Counted from the first letter of the stretch, positions 44,530 to 56,421 are shown. The stretch is DNA of 64,000 nucleotides from Ascarosepion bandense (GCA_037127315.1 JBBBDQ010000913.1:6337501-6401500), one strand, 5' to 3'. Numbers and translations: made by a program. The notes: generated by a model not told the origin, from the letters alone.

Positions 44530-47030
44530 CGTTTGAAGAATCAAAAAATCTAAAATTTAAATTCTATTTTCAAGTGTGAACATTTTTTTTAAAGAATTTC
44601 AATTTTTTTTAATTTTAGAAACAGTTAGATTATTTTTGTATGGATGTTAAAAAATGAAATAATTCTGAATTGCTGTATTTGATTAACTTGTTTTGCAAGA
44701 ATATTTACCATAGACCTGGCTTAATGTGTATGAAACAAAGATAAACACATGAAACATTCAAACAAAACACAAAAGTCTTCATATAAAAACACTTGTACAT
44801 TTTATATTCGAAATTCTTAATACAATGTTTACATCTATCTACTTGCAAAAGATTGGGTACCAAAACAATGTATATTTTTTACTTGTCTGTCTGATTGTTA
44901 TAAGACTGAAATTGTGTGTCTTGTTACTGTAACTTCAAGGAGCAAAAGGATGAAGATTGACTTTCCTACCTAACGATACCTTGTGCAGGTCTCGTCAGAT
45001 AATGTGACTGTTTCTACTCTTGTGAATATTTATAATGAATTTTTATTGCTATTTTTTGCTTTGGTCAAGGGAAGATAACTTCTTGTCTCTTGTTAAACTA
45101 CTTTTCCCTATTGGGAAGAGTAAATTCAATAACTTATTAATTCAGAAGAATTTAAAAAACATTGAATTTGGTTAGTTCAATTTTTAGAAATGAAAGTTCT
45201 CTTGAAATATTTATTTTAGTTTTAATTAAAAGCTAAATGATTAAATTTACTATTTCCAGTAAGCAAAATACTCTGGTGTATTCTAAACAGAAATTATATT
45301 AATTGAAATCTCTAATTTTTGAGATTTTAAATTTTTTTTTCAATTTTTTGGCCAGTTTTGAGTGATTGATACATTTGTAAACAAAAGTTAATTCTCGGTT
45401 TTAAAAATCTAGCAAAATTAAAATATACATGTGACAAATTGTTTTTGGAAAATGAGCAAATTTAATGTTAAATTAATCTGATTTACACAAGTATTACTTA
45501 TTTATAGCATGGAATTTAGACTAAAACTATTTCTTAATCGTGGGATGTTGATCTTTCTAACTTTCCTGCCACCCATGTTTTGGCATGTGACGACTTCCAG
45601 ATGTGAGATAAGTATCTATGGTGATCAAAAGTGACATAATTGTTCAATTTTTTTTCCTGTAAGAAGAAACACATGACCTTTTAATGTATGCACAGAAGTT
45701 TTCATACAAAAAAAACTTCAAATACAAAAAAAAAAAATTATTTTTAAAATACAATGGGATTCAATGACAAACAAAAATCCACTACAGTTATCATTTTTTT
45801 TAAATCGAGGATTTGTATTAAATTTTTCAATTTTCAATTAGTAAATATAGCCTTTGCTTAATAACTTAATAACTTAACATTTACAAGTCTTTGAGATATT
45901 TAAAAACATTTTTGAAACTATAAAATATTATAACTAAAAAATAAATTAAAACAATTCTATTAAAATTTCATTGAATCGAAAAACATTTTTTCAGACTATT
46001 GAGTATTGACTATAATGTTCTTATATTTAATCTTTAATTTATACTATTTATTAAAACAATTAAAAGCTTAAATAATGTCATAGTTTTATTTTTTTTATTA
46101 TTTTACTATTGGGAGAAGATTTTCAGAAAAAGGGTCAAATGGTTGAAAAAGATGATTGACTTCCATTCACTAATGAGTCCTGTTTAGAACCAATTTTGTC
46201 TAGAAAATTTATTTCTTCAAATTTACGTCAAGTGGGGTAACAGATGTAAAAAAAATATATTTTTACCAAGATTCTTTTTTAATAAAAATTTCAAAAATAA
46301 TTTCATTGATTTTTTAATAAATCTTGAAAGTTTCATTAAAATGAGACAATTATTTGATTTTGCAAGAATTTCCAATTAATGTGTTTTTCACCGAAAAAAA
46401 AACTTGAGTTACGTAATATTACGTTTTTTATTGTAAAGCTCTCGTAATGATTTGGTTATCCGCTAAAATTAAAACAAGATTTTTTAACAAAGTTTCGAAC
46501 GTGTTAGAGAAAGGATTTTTAAAATTTTTAGAAAATAATTAAAAAATAGTTTTTGTTTCACTTAAACAATTTTTTTTTTTTGTTATTTCTAAACACAATT
46601 TTTGTTGGTGGCTTCTATTATCAAGGTTTTTCAATTCATTGTTTTTGGTTTTCTTTTTCTTTTTTAAATTGTATGTTTTCCATTTAAATATTTATTGGGG
46701 AAGTTTAATTAAAAATTAGAGAATTGAGTTTAACAATTATAATTGAATTAAGTTCTTTTTACCCATCTCCCCTCCCACAAAAAATGTACATGTGAAAAAA
46801 TTATATTTTGAGACTTCATGAAGAAATTATATATGGTAATGGTACTTGTCTCATACGACTAGTGTAAATAAATTCTACGAAGTTTTGGTGCTTGGGAAAA
46901 TATTCCTAACAATGGGTTGAGCCAAGACAAGCGAAAAGTTACGTTGACATTGATCGAGCTAGGTTAAAAGATAGAACGGTGATGACCAACATTTTCCCAT
47001 CTGCATGTTTTTCCTAGGGCAGTGCTAGAT
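44530..47030. other. AT-rich region without identifiable content
   Basis: Upstream of the ZADH2-like ATG on its strand. It has many T and A runs, no ORF over 90 codons, no SINE or TE end that I can recognise, and no convincing exon. If the gene has a 5' untranslated exon, the intron between it and exon 1 would cover this stretch. Confidence 0.5.
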
Positions 47031-47035
47031 GTATT

Positions 47036-47090
47036 GTACAGTATAACTCGGATATAAGAGACCCGAATATAAGAGAGTGTCACACTGTAT
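47036..47090. mobile_element. pogo/Tigger-like terminal sequence
   Basis: CAGTATAACTCGGATATAAG followed by AGACCCGAATATAAGAGAG matches, in reverse, the modules at 15895-16060. One terminus only. Confidence 0.5.
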
Positions 47091-47299
47091 TTTCTTATAC
47101 ATTTTCGGATGATGTGCAATTAATAAAATAAGAGGAGAATGCGCCCGATATCTCATTGCTACCTCGACCGAAAATATTATTTTTAATTCCAACACTTAGC
47201 TTTTAGTTGATATCTGCTTATTTTTAGATGCGGTGTTTAGACATTTTTGTTTGGGCTGTTGTCCTCATATTTTGGGATAGATAGATTATGCCACTTCCA

Positions 47300-47460
47300 G
47301 ATGTTTTAGTTAGCTCATCTCATCTCTTTAACTGTCTTTTCCTGATGTTTAATTATGCTTCTTGTTTCCATTTTCTCTATAACTTCGTCGTTGCGCACAT
47401 GTTCGGTCCATGGTATCCTCAGCATCCTTCTGTCGAACCACATTTTTGTATTCTGGGGTA
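47300..47460 (-). mobile_element. L1w LINE fragment
   Basis: TTCCTGATGTTTAATTATGC, TCGTCGTTGCGCACATGTTC and GCATCCTTCTGTCGAACCAC match the minus-strand coding region of the LINE copies at 990-1100 and 54170-54280. Both ends are lost. Confidence 0.75.
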
Positions 47461-48244
47461 AAACGGGTGGTTTTTTTCACGTTGCTAGCCGTGTGACAAG
47501 AATAGTGATTTGTTGTATCATGAAAGGAGGGAATCTTGCGATATGAACGTATGCTCATCAGAACCTTGTCAGGTTCTTTGGGCATCAGAAATGATAGAAA
47601 GCGTTTGTTGTCGGCAAACTTCAGCGAAAGGTGAATGAAAGTGGCGAGCTTGATTCGAGTGAACGCGGGGTGGGGTGGGGGGGCAGCTTTGATTTTCTAC
47701 TTTTAATCCCCTTTGACGCAATGGGTTAGTTTCCTGACGAACCCTCCCCTGGTTAAGATAGACACTTTTTGTTTACCTAGTTAATGTGAGTAAGAGTCGT
47801 TCATGGCGTGTTCCTGGCATTTTCTTTTGTTCTTATAGTGGGTTGCTTATCTATTCTTTTCTGTCAGTAATGGAGAGTCCGTTCTAGTGAAGGGTAGTTG
47901 TATACTGTTGCAGGTTAACGGAATTTGGCCTTGTTGTAGATATCCCACTATAAGTCATAAAATGATTACAAATCAAGTAAGGCAATTTGAGTAGAAAAAT
48001 AACATTTTATATATAACACATATCAATTAATGTTTTTACAATTGAAGTATAGGTCCAACGGAGGTTAAAATGTTCATGACAATAAAATGCTGAAAGAGAA
48101 TTAATGCTTAGGAATTTGGGAACGTGTAAGTAAGGAATGTCTTTGATGTATTCGCTCCTTAGGTCAGTAAGTAGTTTTTGAGGCAGGGAAGAAGGAAAGA
48201 GGTAAGGGAGGCGAACATAGTAAGCCACTTGACTCTCCTCGAGT

Positions 48245-48355
48245 CGGTCTGCCTGGCGATGATTTCTGTTTCCGCTTTTTATATCTTCTTTTTGGATCAC
48301 AGCAGCTCATTTGGGATTTCACACTTGTATTTGGTTCTGGGCTTCCTATTGGCTG
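48245..48355 (-). promoter_or_regulatory. CCAAT/TATA-type promoter candidate
   Basis: On the minus strand a CCAAT box (CAGCCAATAGG, 48348-48352 core) is followed about 65 bp downstream by GATATAAAAAGCGG (48283-48276), placing a possible start site near 48250. The flanking sequence to the right is CpG-rich. The orientation suits the ZADH2-like gene through a 5' untranslated exon. An unknown minus-strand transcript is equally possible. Confidence 0.3.
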
Positions 48356-48367
48356 ATAAATAAAATT

Positions 48368-48515
48368 CGCGTAGGCTCGCGAACTGGAAATTTAATATTT
48401 AATTAATTTTTAGTTTTCAACCGGAACATCTGCGCGGAGCCGGCGGCGCACGGACGACTTTTGGTCATTCGCTTGTTGGTCGTGAAAGCGCAAACATCCG
48501 GTCCAAGCTTTTGCT
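48368..48515. promoter_or_regulatory. CpG-rich patch
   Basis: It contains GCGTAGGCTCGCGAAC and CTGCGCGGAGCCGGCGGCGC, sharply different from the AT-rich surroundings. It is short, lies just upstream of the CCAAT/TATA candidate on the minus strand, and may be part of the same regulatory region. Confidence 0.35.
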
Positions 48516-48999
48516 CGGTATCACCACAATATCATCCATGTCGAGATTCCCAACCTCCCCAGTTTTTTTTGTTTTTTTTTGTGAGGTGGATGTGTCCTGT
48601 TATTTTATGTTTAAATATTTTGTTATATTTTAATTTCGTTTTAGGGTTTCAGCCACTCCCCTTCATTTCATACCGCTTTTTTTAATTGTATTAACTTTTC
48701 ATGTCATGCCATGGAGCTTTTTATAGGTTCCCTGTGAATATGTGGTATATGTATGATTAAATGGTGATGGACGGATTTTTCTGGTGATTGCGCATTAATA
48801 GTTCATGAATCTGATTAACTAGGTCTAGAATAGTTGTTGACCAGCCTTGCCACAGTTGTTGTATTGTACACTACAACAATAAAGTGTTCCTCGTTTGCTC
48901 AGGACAAGAAAAGTGACCCGTTTGATATTGATCCTCCTAAACACATTAACTTTGGTTATCAATAGGGATTTTTTTTCTTTTTTTTTTATCAAACCGAAA

Positions 49000-50400
49000 A
49001 CATCGAAAACTAGTTATTTTGATTAATTCAGTAAAAAAAACTATACAAAATTTTGCAAAGAAGACTCTCTCTAAGTCTAACTACTTTGTAACTAAGAATT
49101 GAACACACGTCGAGTTGTACATAAAAAAATATAAAAATAAGGACACATAATTTCTCTGGTTTCCTTCTATCATCCTTTTTGAGTTTATCGGAGAGAGGCA
49201 TTTTTAAAATTAAAGTAGAATGCAAAAGCACCTTTACTCCGAAAAGGAAACAATTGATAGTTTCAAGAAAGAAAACTTATTCATTTTTAAAAATTCAGTT
49301 TAAAACTATGCTGTTTTTTTTTTCCAGCGATTTAGTGGAGGTACCTAAAACTCCTTAACAACAAAAATTAAAATGTATGGCTCTCGAAAAAAAAAAAATT
49401 AAAATTAAATTAAGTTTCTTAAAAAAATAATTAAAATGCGATTTCAGAATCATTTCAGTACAGAAAAACGGGTATAAACTAACAAATACCACTTTGAATT
49501 AAAAAGAAAAATTGTTAAAAAAATATAATTTTTTTAAAATCTCTTTCACCGAAGAAAAAATTAATACTGAAAAAAAAATTATTTATAATATTTTATATAG
49601 TTTTTTTTACTTAAATGAAAAAGTTTTCGTTTACTTTTTCAAAAATAACTTAACATAAACAAAAAGCGTTACTTACCCAGCAAAGTCAAAGTCTCAAAGA
49701 TATCGTGCAAAGTACAAAGTTATCGTTAATTTTTTTTAGTCGCTCACTTACTGAAGGAAAGTATTTTTTTTTATTTAATTTTTTTTTTTTGGCTACTGTA
49801 TCTGTGTCACGATACAGTTTATTTATTTAATGTACGGATGACCAAAAACGAATGAAAAATATCTTAACTGTTACTATTTGGTTTGGTTTTTACTTTTTAA
49901 ACTCAATGGAAAGGGAAACTCACATACACTGAGGTAAGATAAAAGATATTTATGTCGAATAGAAGATCACGGTACTAAATAGAGTGACCTATTTGTAAAA
50001 AAAAATAGGAAAAATTGAGGCGGGGATATTTTTATATAACTATTTTTTGGCATTCTTTCTAGGAGGGGTATCCTGTTTATAAAATCGATCCCTGTTTTTT
50101 CTCCCGTAAAAGCGGTCGGGAATAATCGTAATTCGTAAGTTTTTCAAGTGAAGAAGTCTGTCTGGTGTTTTGTTGAAAAGTTTTAATCAAGGCACCAGAC
50201 ATACTTTTTACTTCACGAATCTTTGTGCTCGCAAAACATGTGCTCTGGCAAAAAAAGACATTTTTTTCTCTTGACATCGATATTACTGAACTGCCTGTAC
50301 AATACATTTTTAAGTCCCTTAGTAATTTTAATTTATATTTTACAAGAATATAAAAAACGATGTGAACCAAGTACAATGCTGTATTTATTCATTGTTTACC
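49000..50400. other. AT-rich region without identifiable content
   Basis: Several ORFs of 67-99 codons, none resembling a known family. A good minus-strand splice donor context (TGCTGG|GTAAGT, near 49675) is present, but no exon can be supported upstream of it. Confidence 0.4.
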
Positions 50401-50407
50401 TTGTAGA

Positions 50408-50815
50408 CGTAGGGAGCTGGTTAAACATTAACCGTTAATGTTTCTTGATTCGGCTTTGTGTCACATAACCGAACTCCCTACAGCTTACAATTTTTATCCA
50501 GAATTATCATCATCAGAATTATCAGAAGGTTGGTTGTCGGCAGGATGGAATGTGTGGAATAGTGTGGAATAGTGTAAGAATAAAATATACATTTTTCACG
50601 TCAAAATAGAAATTTATTAAAAGGAGGAATAACAAGAATTCGTAGAAATTAATGTTCAATGTGAAAGTTAAGGGTATCAAGAGTTCGTACAAAATGTTCG
50701 TAGTAGTAATTGTTGAAAAAGATAAGGAGAAAGAGAACAATGTCCGAGACGCTTGAAGTTAAAGTTACCTTTTAGATGTTTCGTCTCGCGGCTCCCATCT
50801 AACTCTCTGACTGAC
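50408..50815 (+). repeat. Repeat G, 5' part
   Basis: It starts at the GTAGGGAGCTGGTTAA/CTCCCTACAGC hairpin and runs to CTCTCTGACTGACTGAC, where an L1w LINE begins. The rest of Repeat G is not found beyond the LINE. Confidence 0.72.
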
Positions 50816-51388
50816 TGACGCTGATAATCCGAAGACGAATTGGCATGGCGAAGGACACATTTCAGAAGCTGAGTAGAGTATTGAGAGACAGGAAAATTTC
50901 GCTAGAAACAAAGAAAAGAGTACTGGATTGCTATGTAATGTCTGTTCTTTGGAATGGCAGTGAATGCTAGACAATCTCATTAAAGATGAAGGAAAAACTT
51001 GAAACAACTGAAATGTGATTCTGCAGAAGGATACTGCGACTATCATGGATCGAGCATGTGACCAATGATGAGGTTTTGGAAAGGATGGAAATGAAAAGGA
51101 AATTAATACTGAGCATCAGGAAAAGACAGTTAAAGTTCCTTGGACATGTAATGAGGAAGGAGGGCTTGGAGAGTCTGATACTCATAGGTCATATTGAGAG
51201 AAAGAGACAGGGACAAGCAGCGGGTAACATACTTGACGTGCCTGAGCAAGTGGATGGCAGAACGAGGTTTATGTGCGGTAACAGGAGAAAGTGTGTTAAG
51301 AGCCACAAGGGATAAAGAGACGTGGAGAGCCATGATCGCCTACATCCGGAAGGGACATGGCACATAAAAGAAGAAGAAATGTATAATT
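50816..51388 (+). mobile_element. RTE-like LINE 3' fragment (L1w), frame partly open
   Basis: Plus strand: RRRIGMAKDTFQKLSRVLRD-like residues, two stops in the LQYGSECWTI segment, then open from 51058: KRKLILSIRKRQLKFLGHVM and RKEGLESLILIGHIERK. It ends at GAAGAAGAAATG with the 3' UTR GTGGAGAGCCATGATCGCCT. 5'-truncated. Confidence 0.85.
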
Positions 51389-51542
51389 TATTTACATACA
51401 TAGAAAAACATCAAACTACTAAGTAAGAGAGGAAGAAAGAGAAAGTGAAAGAATGTTGGTTGCTGTCGGTTAATGTTCTGTGGCGACGGCGGCGTCGGTC
51501 GGTTAGCGAGGATAGGGAGGGCGTCGCTCAACCCTGAGTCTG

Positions 51543-51545
<3 letters not shown>

Positions 51546-51631
<86 letters not shown>
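51546..51631. repeat. (TC)n(TG)n compound microsatellite
   Basis: About 26 TC units followed by about 16 TG units. The polypurine/polypyrimidine tract can form H-DNA and the TG run Z-DNA. ORFs on both strands here are only translations of the microsatellite. Confidence 0.97.
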
Positions 51632-52590
51632 CGTGTAAGCAATTCATGCGGGTTTTTATAACAAAACTAAAGTTTGCATAAGCTTGCTACTTTTTCTCAG
51701 TTTCTGTTCTTTTATTGGTCATCTCCCCAGCCGGGAGCCAATTCCTTTTTCTATTGGTCAATATATATATATTTTAACACAGACTCGCTAAATGATTAAT
51801 GAATACAACTGTTTTTAATCAGAAGATATGCGTCGATCCCATGCACAGAAGCTCAAATCTGTTATTCTGCTTTTAGTCGTCAAGCAGTCAGCATCCGGTT
51901 TATATATAGAAGAGTGTAAGAAACAGGACAATGTGCCGAGAGAAAAATGAATAAAATACCATAAAAAAATTTGTTTCAAAATTTATTACATTTAATCCTC
52001 GTTGTGTGTTTTAATTAATTTTTTTTTTAATTAAATTTTTTGTTCGCAGTTATTTTTATAAATTTACCAAAAAAATTATTTTCATATTTATTTCTTTATA
52101 AAATGATAAATAATAAATATTTCTTTATACTTGGTGCATATATTTTGATAATCTTGTAAAATCTAATTCTTCTAAATAAGCAATCTAATAAGTAAATAGT
52201 GTTTAATATTTTCATTACCAATTCTCAAGAATAAAAAAAGTTAAAAATTAACTTTCATGCGTTTCAATTTTGTTAAAATTCTAGAGATCGCTTTTACATT
52301 GCCGAGTGAATCAAAATTGTATGCAGTAATAGCGGTGTCAAGGGAATAACTATCATTTTAACAAACCATTTTCTTTTTGTTTTTTGTTTTGCTTTTTTAT
52401 GGGGTGCGAGCACCGCTCACGACACTGAAAGGAATAGTATAAGAAATTTAAGTAACATGTGCATACATCAAGCTTTCAGTGATAAGCAGACGCTTTGGTG
52501 GGCTCTTACTTAAGTTTTGAATTTCAAAATATTCATGACGTATTCTGATTCACGGTAAAACGGCAGCGTTTGCGCTACTTGGTCTGAAGC
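51632..52590. other. No confident gene; CCAAT-rich stretch
   Basis: 51700-51780 has ATTGG twice and CCAAT once next to an AT-rich TATA-like tract, possibly a promoter or an LTR U3-like segment. The rest is AT-rich with no recognisable content. Confidence 0.3.
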
Positions 52591-52594
52591 AATA

Positions 52595-52676
52595 ATGATT
52601 TTCCCTCCAAATTGCGAGGAGCGTATTCGGAGACTACAGTTAGGATACAAAAGGCACTTATCTCCCTTTGATCGAG
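52595..52676 (+). other. Possible first coding exon, unidentified
   Basis: ATG at 52595 opens a frame reading MIFPPNCEERIRRLQLGYKR and then HLSPFDR, ending at a strong donor GAG|GTAAGT (52677). Downstream lie CACGTG and TGACGTCA motifs. I do not recognise the protein, and a matching next exon was not found. The reverse strand contains an AAGGGAGATAAG motif of mollusc repeats, so it may equally be repeat DNA. Confidence 0.15.
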
Positions 52677-52849
52677 GTAAGTCACGTGAGTGCCGCTTCG
52701 TGACGTCACTCCAGATAGTGATCCAAGTGATAGTCATTAGACAGTTCGTAAACAACAACCAAGCAAGAAAGTTGTTTTCTTCAGCCTAGGCCTTTGACCT
52801 AGGCGGACTAGGCTGAATCTGCCTGCGCCAGAAACTTGTAGGGATATAG

Positions 52850-53230
52850 ATTAATACGACCACGCCCTGCTGAGACAAACAGCTTACAAGCGCATGGCTC
52901 CATTCCGCTGGAACATAAAGAAATCCTGTCACGTTCCGCAGAGACAAACAGCTTACAACCACATGGCTCCATTCCGCTAGTATATAGATAAATCCTGCCA
53001 TGTCTCGCTGGGGCAAACAACTTACAAGCACACGACCCCGTTCCGCTAGAACATAGATAAATCGTGCCACCCCGCTGGGACAAACAATTTACAAGCACAC
53101 GGCCCCGTTCCGCTAGAACATAGATAAATCGTGCTATGCCCCGATGGGAGAAACAGCTTACAAGCACTTGGTGCAATTCCGCTGAAATATAACGTAGATG
53201 AATCCGGTCACGTCCCGCTGTGACATAAGA
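52850..53230. repeat. 67-69-bp tandem repeat (about 5-6 units)
   Basis: TTCCGCT recurs at 52903, 52972, 53041, 53108 and 53177, with GACAAACAGCTTACAAGC and ACATAGATAAATC in each unit. Because 69 is a multiple of three, overlapping minus-strand ORFs of 94 and 122 codons appear repetitive (AEW/AER...SCLS), but there is no other coding evidence. Confidence 0.92.
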
Positions 53231-53299
53231 TGAATCCGACTAATTAAATTGGGAGTCATAATAATGGCTTTCACAGACCAGAAGCATCTTCAACTATAT

Positions 53300-53690
53300 A
53301 TAGAACCTTTCTTTTTGTTTCTCCTTATACTTTGCTTTGCGTTAGATATATGTGATAGGTAATTCTCTACGTGTGGACACTTGTATATATGTATAATTTT
53401 GTGCAAAGTATATGAAAGCCTCTCTGAGAACCAGCGTTCATTCATTAATTTTGTTTTCAGCCATTCCATTTTGCCCTGCCCCCAAGTGTTTGGTGTTGTT
53501 ATATCACTGATATGGCAATGCCCGTTAACGGAAGAAAATTTAGGGAGAACAAAATTCTTCTATCTAAGCCTTCCCGTTACACTGGTGACCAACACTGGTG
53601 ACCAACACTGGTGTCAACGTCACCACCAATGACCTCGATCAACTAACCTGCCACATGTATTAACTCCAGGCAGGACGGACTCTTCTCATC
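53300..53690 (+). other. Possible LTR end followed by primer-binding-site-like repeats
   Basis: CTTCCCGTTACACTGGTGAC is followed by a second and third ACACTGGTGACC/ACACTGGTGTC. TGGTGACC just after a CA end is a layout seen at LTR/primer-binding-site junctions of Gypsy and Bel/Pao elements. No gag or pol follows. Weak support. Confidence 0.25.
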
Positions 53691-53806
53691 CTCCAAGTCG
53701 TTCCCGAACCCAAACAGAAACAGTCCACATTGATTCTCTATGTCAGCAATACAAATAATTTTATCTTAAAAAAATTTGCCTTTCTTTTGGGCTTACCGAC
53801 AGTACT

Positions 53807-54080
53807 TTTTTTTTTTTAAATCATATCACTCCGAGCAAGGCGGTAACGCCACTGAAGCGCAGGGGGCTACGTAGGAATGAAAAGATTGGAAAAGAGAAAG
53901 CCGGAAACCACATCCTAAACAAGGAACAAGGGATGAGCCTCTTCACCTGTTCAATAGACGTGGGTGGAGTGTGAACCGGGCAATAGTTTAGTCTATCTAC
54001 TCCAATTGAAAAAAAAGATTGGAAAAGAGTAAAAGACTGGAAAAGAGAAAGCCGAAAACCACGTCCTAAACAGGAAACAA
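53807..54080 (-). mobile_element. SINE-D, tandem (full plus partial head)
   Basis: Plus-strand reading gives T9-AAATCATATCACTCCGAG, the complete reversed unit to CTATCTACTCCAATTG, then A7 and a second partial unit to CAGGAAACAATTT. It has fused with the end of the L1w LINE at 54085. Confidence 0.82.
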
Positions 54081-54087
54081 TTTCCTT

Positions 54088-54640
54088 CTATCTGGCCAGT
54101 CAGTATTAGGTTCTCCAAGGTCTCCTTCCTCATTTCGTTTCCTAGGAACTTCAGTTGTCTCTTCCTGATGCTCAGTATTAATTTCCTTTTTGTTGCCATT
54201 CTTTCCAACACCTCGTCGTTGCTTGCATGCTCAGTCCACGATATCCGCAGCATCCTTCTGTAGAACCACATTTCCGCTGCTTCCAGTTTTGTCCTCATTT
54301 TCGATGATATTGTCCAGCATTCACTGCCGTATTGAAGAACTGACATCACATAGCAATCCAGCACTCTTTTCTTTGTTTCTAGTGAGATTTTCCTGTGTGT
54401 TAGTACTTTACTCAGCTTCTGGAACGCGTCTTTTGCCATGCCAATTCGCCTTCGGATCTCTGTGTCGCACTTTCCATCTCCTGTTAGAACACTTCCTAGG
54501 TATTTAAATTTTTGTACTTCCTTGATTCTGGTATCTCCCACCTGTATTTGGCATTTTGGGTTGCATCTTTTGCTGATGACCATGCACTCAGTTTTCTTTA
54601 CTGAGCGTAATTTTTCATGAAGTTTCAATGAAATGAATAA
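54088..54640 (-). mobile_element. RTE-like LINE 3' fragment (L1w), long open frame
   Basis: The minus-strand frame 54628-53993 is open for 211 codons: KKTECMVISKRCNPKCQIQV, KFKYLGSVLTGDGKCDTEIR, VLDCYVMSVLQYGSECWTIS and MWFYRRMLRISWTEH. It is the best-preserved copy of this LINE in the window. The frame then runs through into the SINE-D, giving an artificial C-terminus. Confidence 0.88.
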
Positions 54641-54873
54641 ATGGAATAAAACTCGAAAAAAAGATTTTTGTTATGTTTTTGCGGGCCGTAGTTTATCCAC
54701 CACTAGTTTACGGACTCGTTCCTCAACCATAGTGACCCACTTTTTGTGTTATAATGCAGACCGCCCACTTTCGACTTCAATCTTATCAGTTGTCCTCTTT
54801 CGTCCTTACTGAAATTGGACTTTGGACAAAGTTGTTTTGTTTACCGTTTGCATTCTATCTAACAATGTTCAGC

Positions 54874-54876
<3 letters not shown>

Positions 54877-54931
<55 letters not shown>
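54877..54931. repeat. (AAT)n microsatellite
   Basis: About 18 AAT units. The isoleucine or leucine runs in neighbouring ORFs come from it. Confidence 0.97.
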
Positions 54932-55320
54932 GCGATTTCAAAATGACGAGAAGCGTACGTTAAAATTTGAACGCCTTGATATGGAGACACGGCTAGTGAG
55001 CTAGTCCGATTGTCCACTACGACCAGGTATTTACTCGAGATCTCCCACAGAACCAGGATGCGGTACAAGGACGAATTTTTCGTGGGAAATTTCCCGTAGA
55101 CCTTGCATAGGCGGGGTCGTGCTCTTGTCTACTTTTCTTCAGTTGAGGCTCTGCCCTTCGGCATAGCCTCGGCTGGATTCTTCTCCGCCCGGAGGCAGAG
55201 GGTTTGACACGTTTGAGTTTGAGTGAAACTCTGCCCACTACGATTAAGTAATAAGTTTTATCCTCATTACCTCTTCTTATCATCGTGACCGTATGCCAAA
55301 ACAAACCTGGGCTTAGTAAA
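54932..55320. other. GC-richer segment of unknown nature
   Basis: It contains GCATAGGCGGGGTCGTGCTC and TTCTCCGCCCGGAGGCAGAG. A 95-codon minus-strand ORF (55304-55017) has basic residues but no recognised domain. It may be a repeat family represented once in this window. Confidence 0.3.
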
Positions 55321-55323
55321 TGT

Positions 55324-55703
55324 CTAGCAGTGTAGCCCGGCGTTGCTCGAGTGTAATGAAAGCTTTAAAACTAATTCATGGTCCTGGGGATCAGACTCTT
55401 TGAACGTTGTCACGAAAGACTAAAAGGCAATAGTTGTTTCCAGTTAAAGCGAAACCGTAGACTGAAAGAAAAATGAATGGATGTAAGTCAAATTTTGATT
55501 TCATTGTATCGATATCAAATACGTTTTTTCTTCCTAAACTGAATTTTGAAGGCTAAATAAGTCCTCTGAGTAAATGGTATCATGACTGAAACTAAGAACT
55601 ACGATTATACCTACTTAGAGCCAAACCCGAAGCAAAAACTAAAATAAAAGGGCTGAAAAAAATACAGACATACAGGCAGATAAACAGACACACACACAAA
55701 CCT

Positions 55704-55756
<53 letters not shown>

Positions 55757-56080
55757 CGATTTTCTGCACTATTGTAAGAACTGCAACCTTGAAACTTCTG
55801 AATATCGTTTCTTATCGTTTCTTATGTCTTTATCTATGAGTGTATCAAATTTGATTAAAATCGGACCACTCCTTCTATAACCCGATTTTTTCGATTATCG
55901 ATTTTCGATATTTATCGGGAGTACCTCGACACAAAACCTAGCTAAGAACACTCGCAGACGCTTATAGTACAACTGTGTAAATTGCCAAGAAAATCGGTTC
56001 AGCTGTTTCAGGGTCTATAGGTAACGGACACACACACACATACACACACACACAAAGTTCTATTTATAAATAAGTTTAGA
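55324..56080 (-). mobile_element. Non-autonomous Helitron
   Basis: CTAG at 55324-55327 with the hairpin CCCGGCGTTGCTCG(A)G, internal (TA)22 and (CA)n arrays, and the 5' terminus at 56080 (TAAGTTTAGA on the plus strand). The base before CTAG is T instead of the usual A, so the flank may be altered. About 757 bp. Confidence 0.85.
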
Positions 56081-56082
56081 TT

Positions 56083-56200
56083 TTCTTCTTCCTTTATGCG
56101 CAGTGTCCCTTCAGGACGTGAACGATAGTGTCTCTCCAGAGCTCCTTCTTCTGTATAGCTTTTCCTTTTATCATTCCTCTCAATCAGGGGCACAGCTTCT
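56083..56200 (-). mobile_element. L1w LINE 3' end
   Basis: TTCTTCTTCCTTTATGCGCA and GTCCCTTCAGGACGTGAACG match the 3' end of the copy at 740-790. Short relic directly after the Helitron terminus. Confidence 0.65.
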
Positions 56201-56204
56201 TCCC

Positions 56205-56356
56205 AGTTTTTTTTAAACAGGAGTAGAGGTATAACTTTTGTTTCCTGTTTGTGATTAGTTTCCCCAGTTTAAAGATTTCTCGTTTTCTTTTCACCTTCAG
56301 TAACTCTTTGTGTGTTAGTGGCATTATTACCTTTCTTGGGTTAAAATGATGAAAAA
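56205..56356 (+). mobile_element. SINE-D, old diverged copy
   Basis: The order of sequence matches SINE-D (AGGAGTAGAGGTATAAC, TTCTCGTTTTCTTTTCACC, TAGTGGCATTATTACC, TTAAAATGATGA7), but with many substitutions. Confidence 0.6.
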
Positions 56357-56421
56357 AATGCTCAGGTAGGGAGAAGAGATTGATTCATACATTTCCCAAG
56401 GTTATAAACACGTGTGTGAAT

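Noticed and set aside
51388..51661. Two ORFs across the (TC)n(TG)n array
   Set aside because: They are translations of a dinucleotide repeat (RE and SL/CV runs) with no other coding evidence.
52786..53176. Repetitive 94- and 122-codon proteins on the minus strand
   Set aside because: They read through a 67-69-bp tandem repeat in two different frames. No splice, start-context or conservation evidence.
53993..54628. A 211-codon host gene
   Set aside because: The motifs are those of a LINE polyprotein C-terminus, and the frame ends by running into a SINE-D. It is a truncated retrotransposon.
54859..55068. Poly-leucine/isoleucine peptides
   Set aside because: Translations of an (AAT)n microsatellite.
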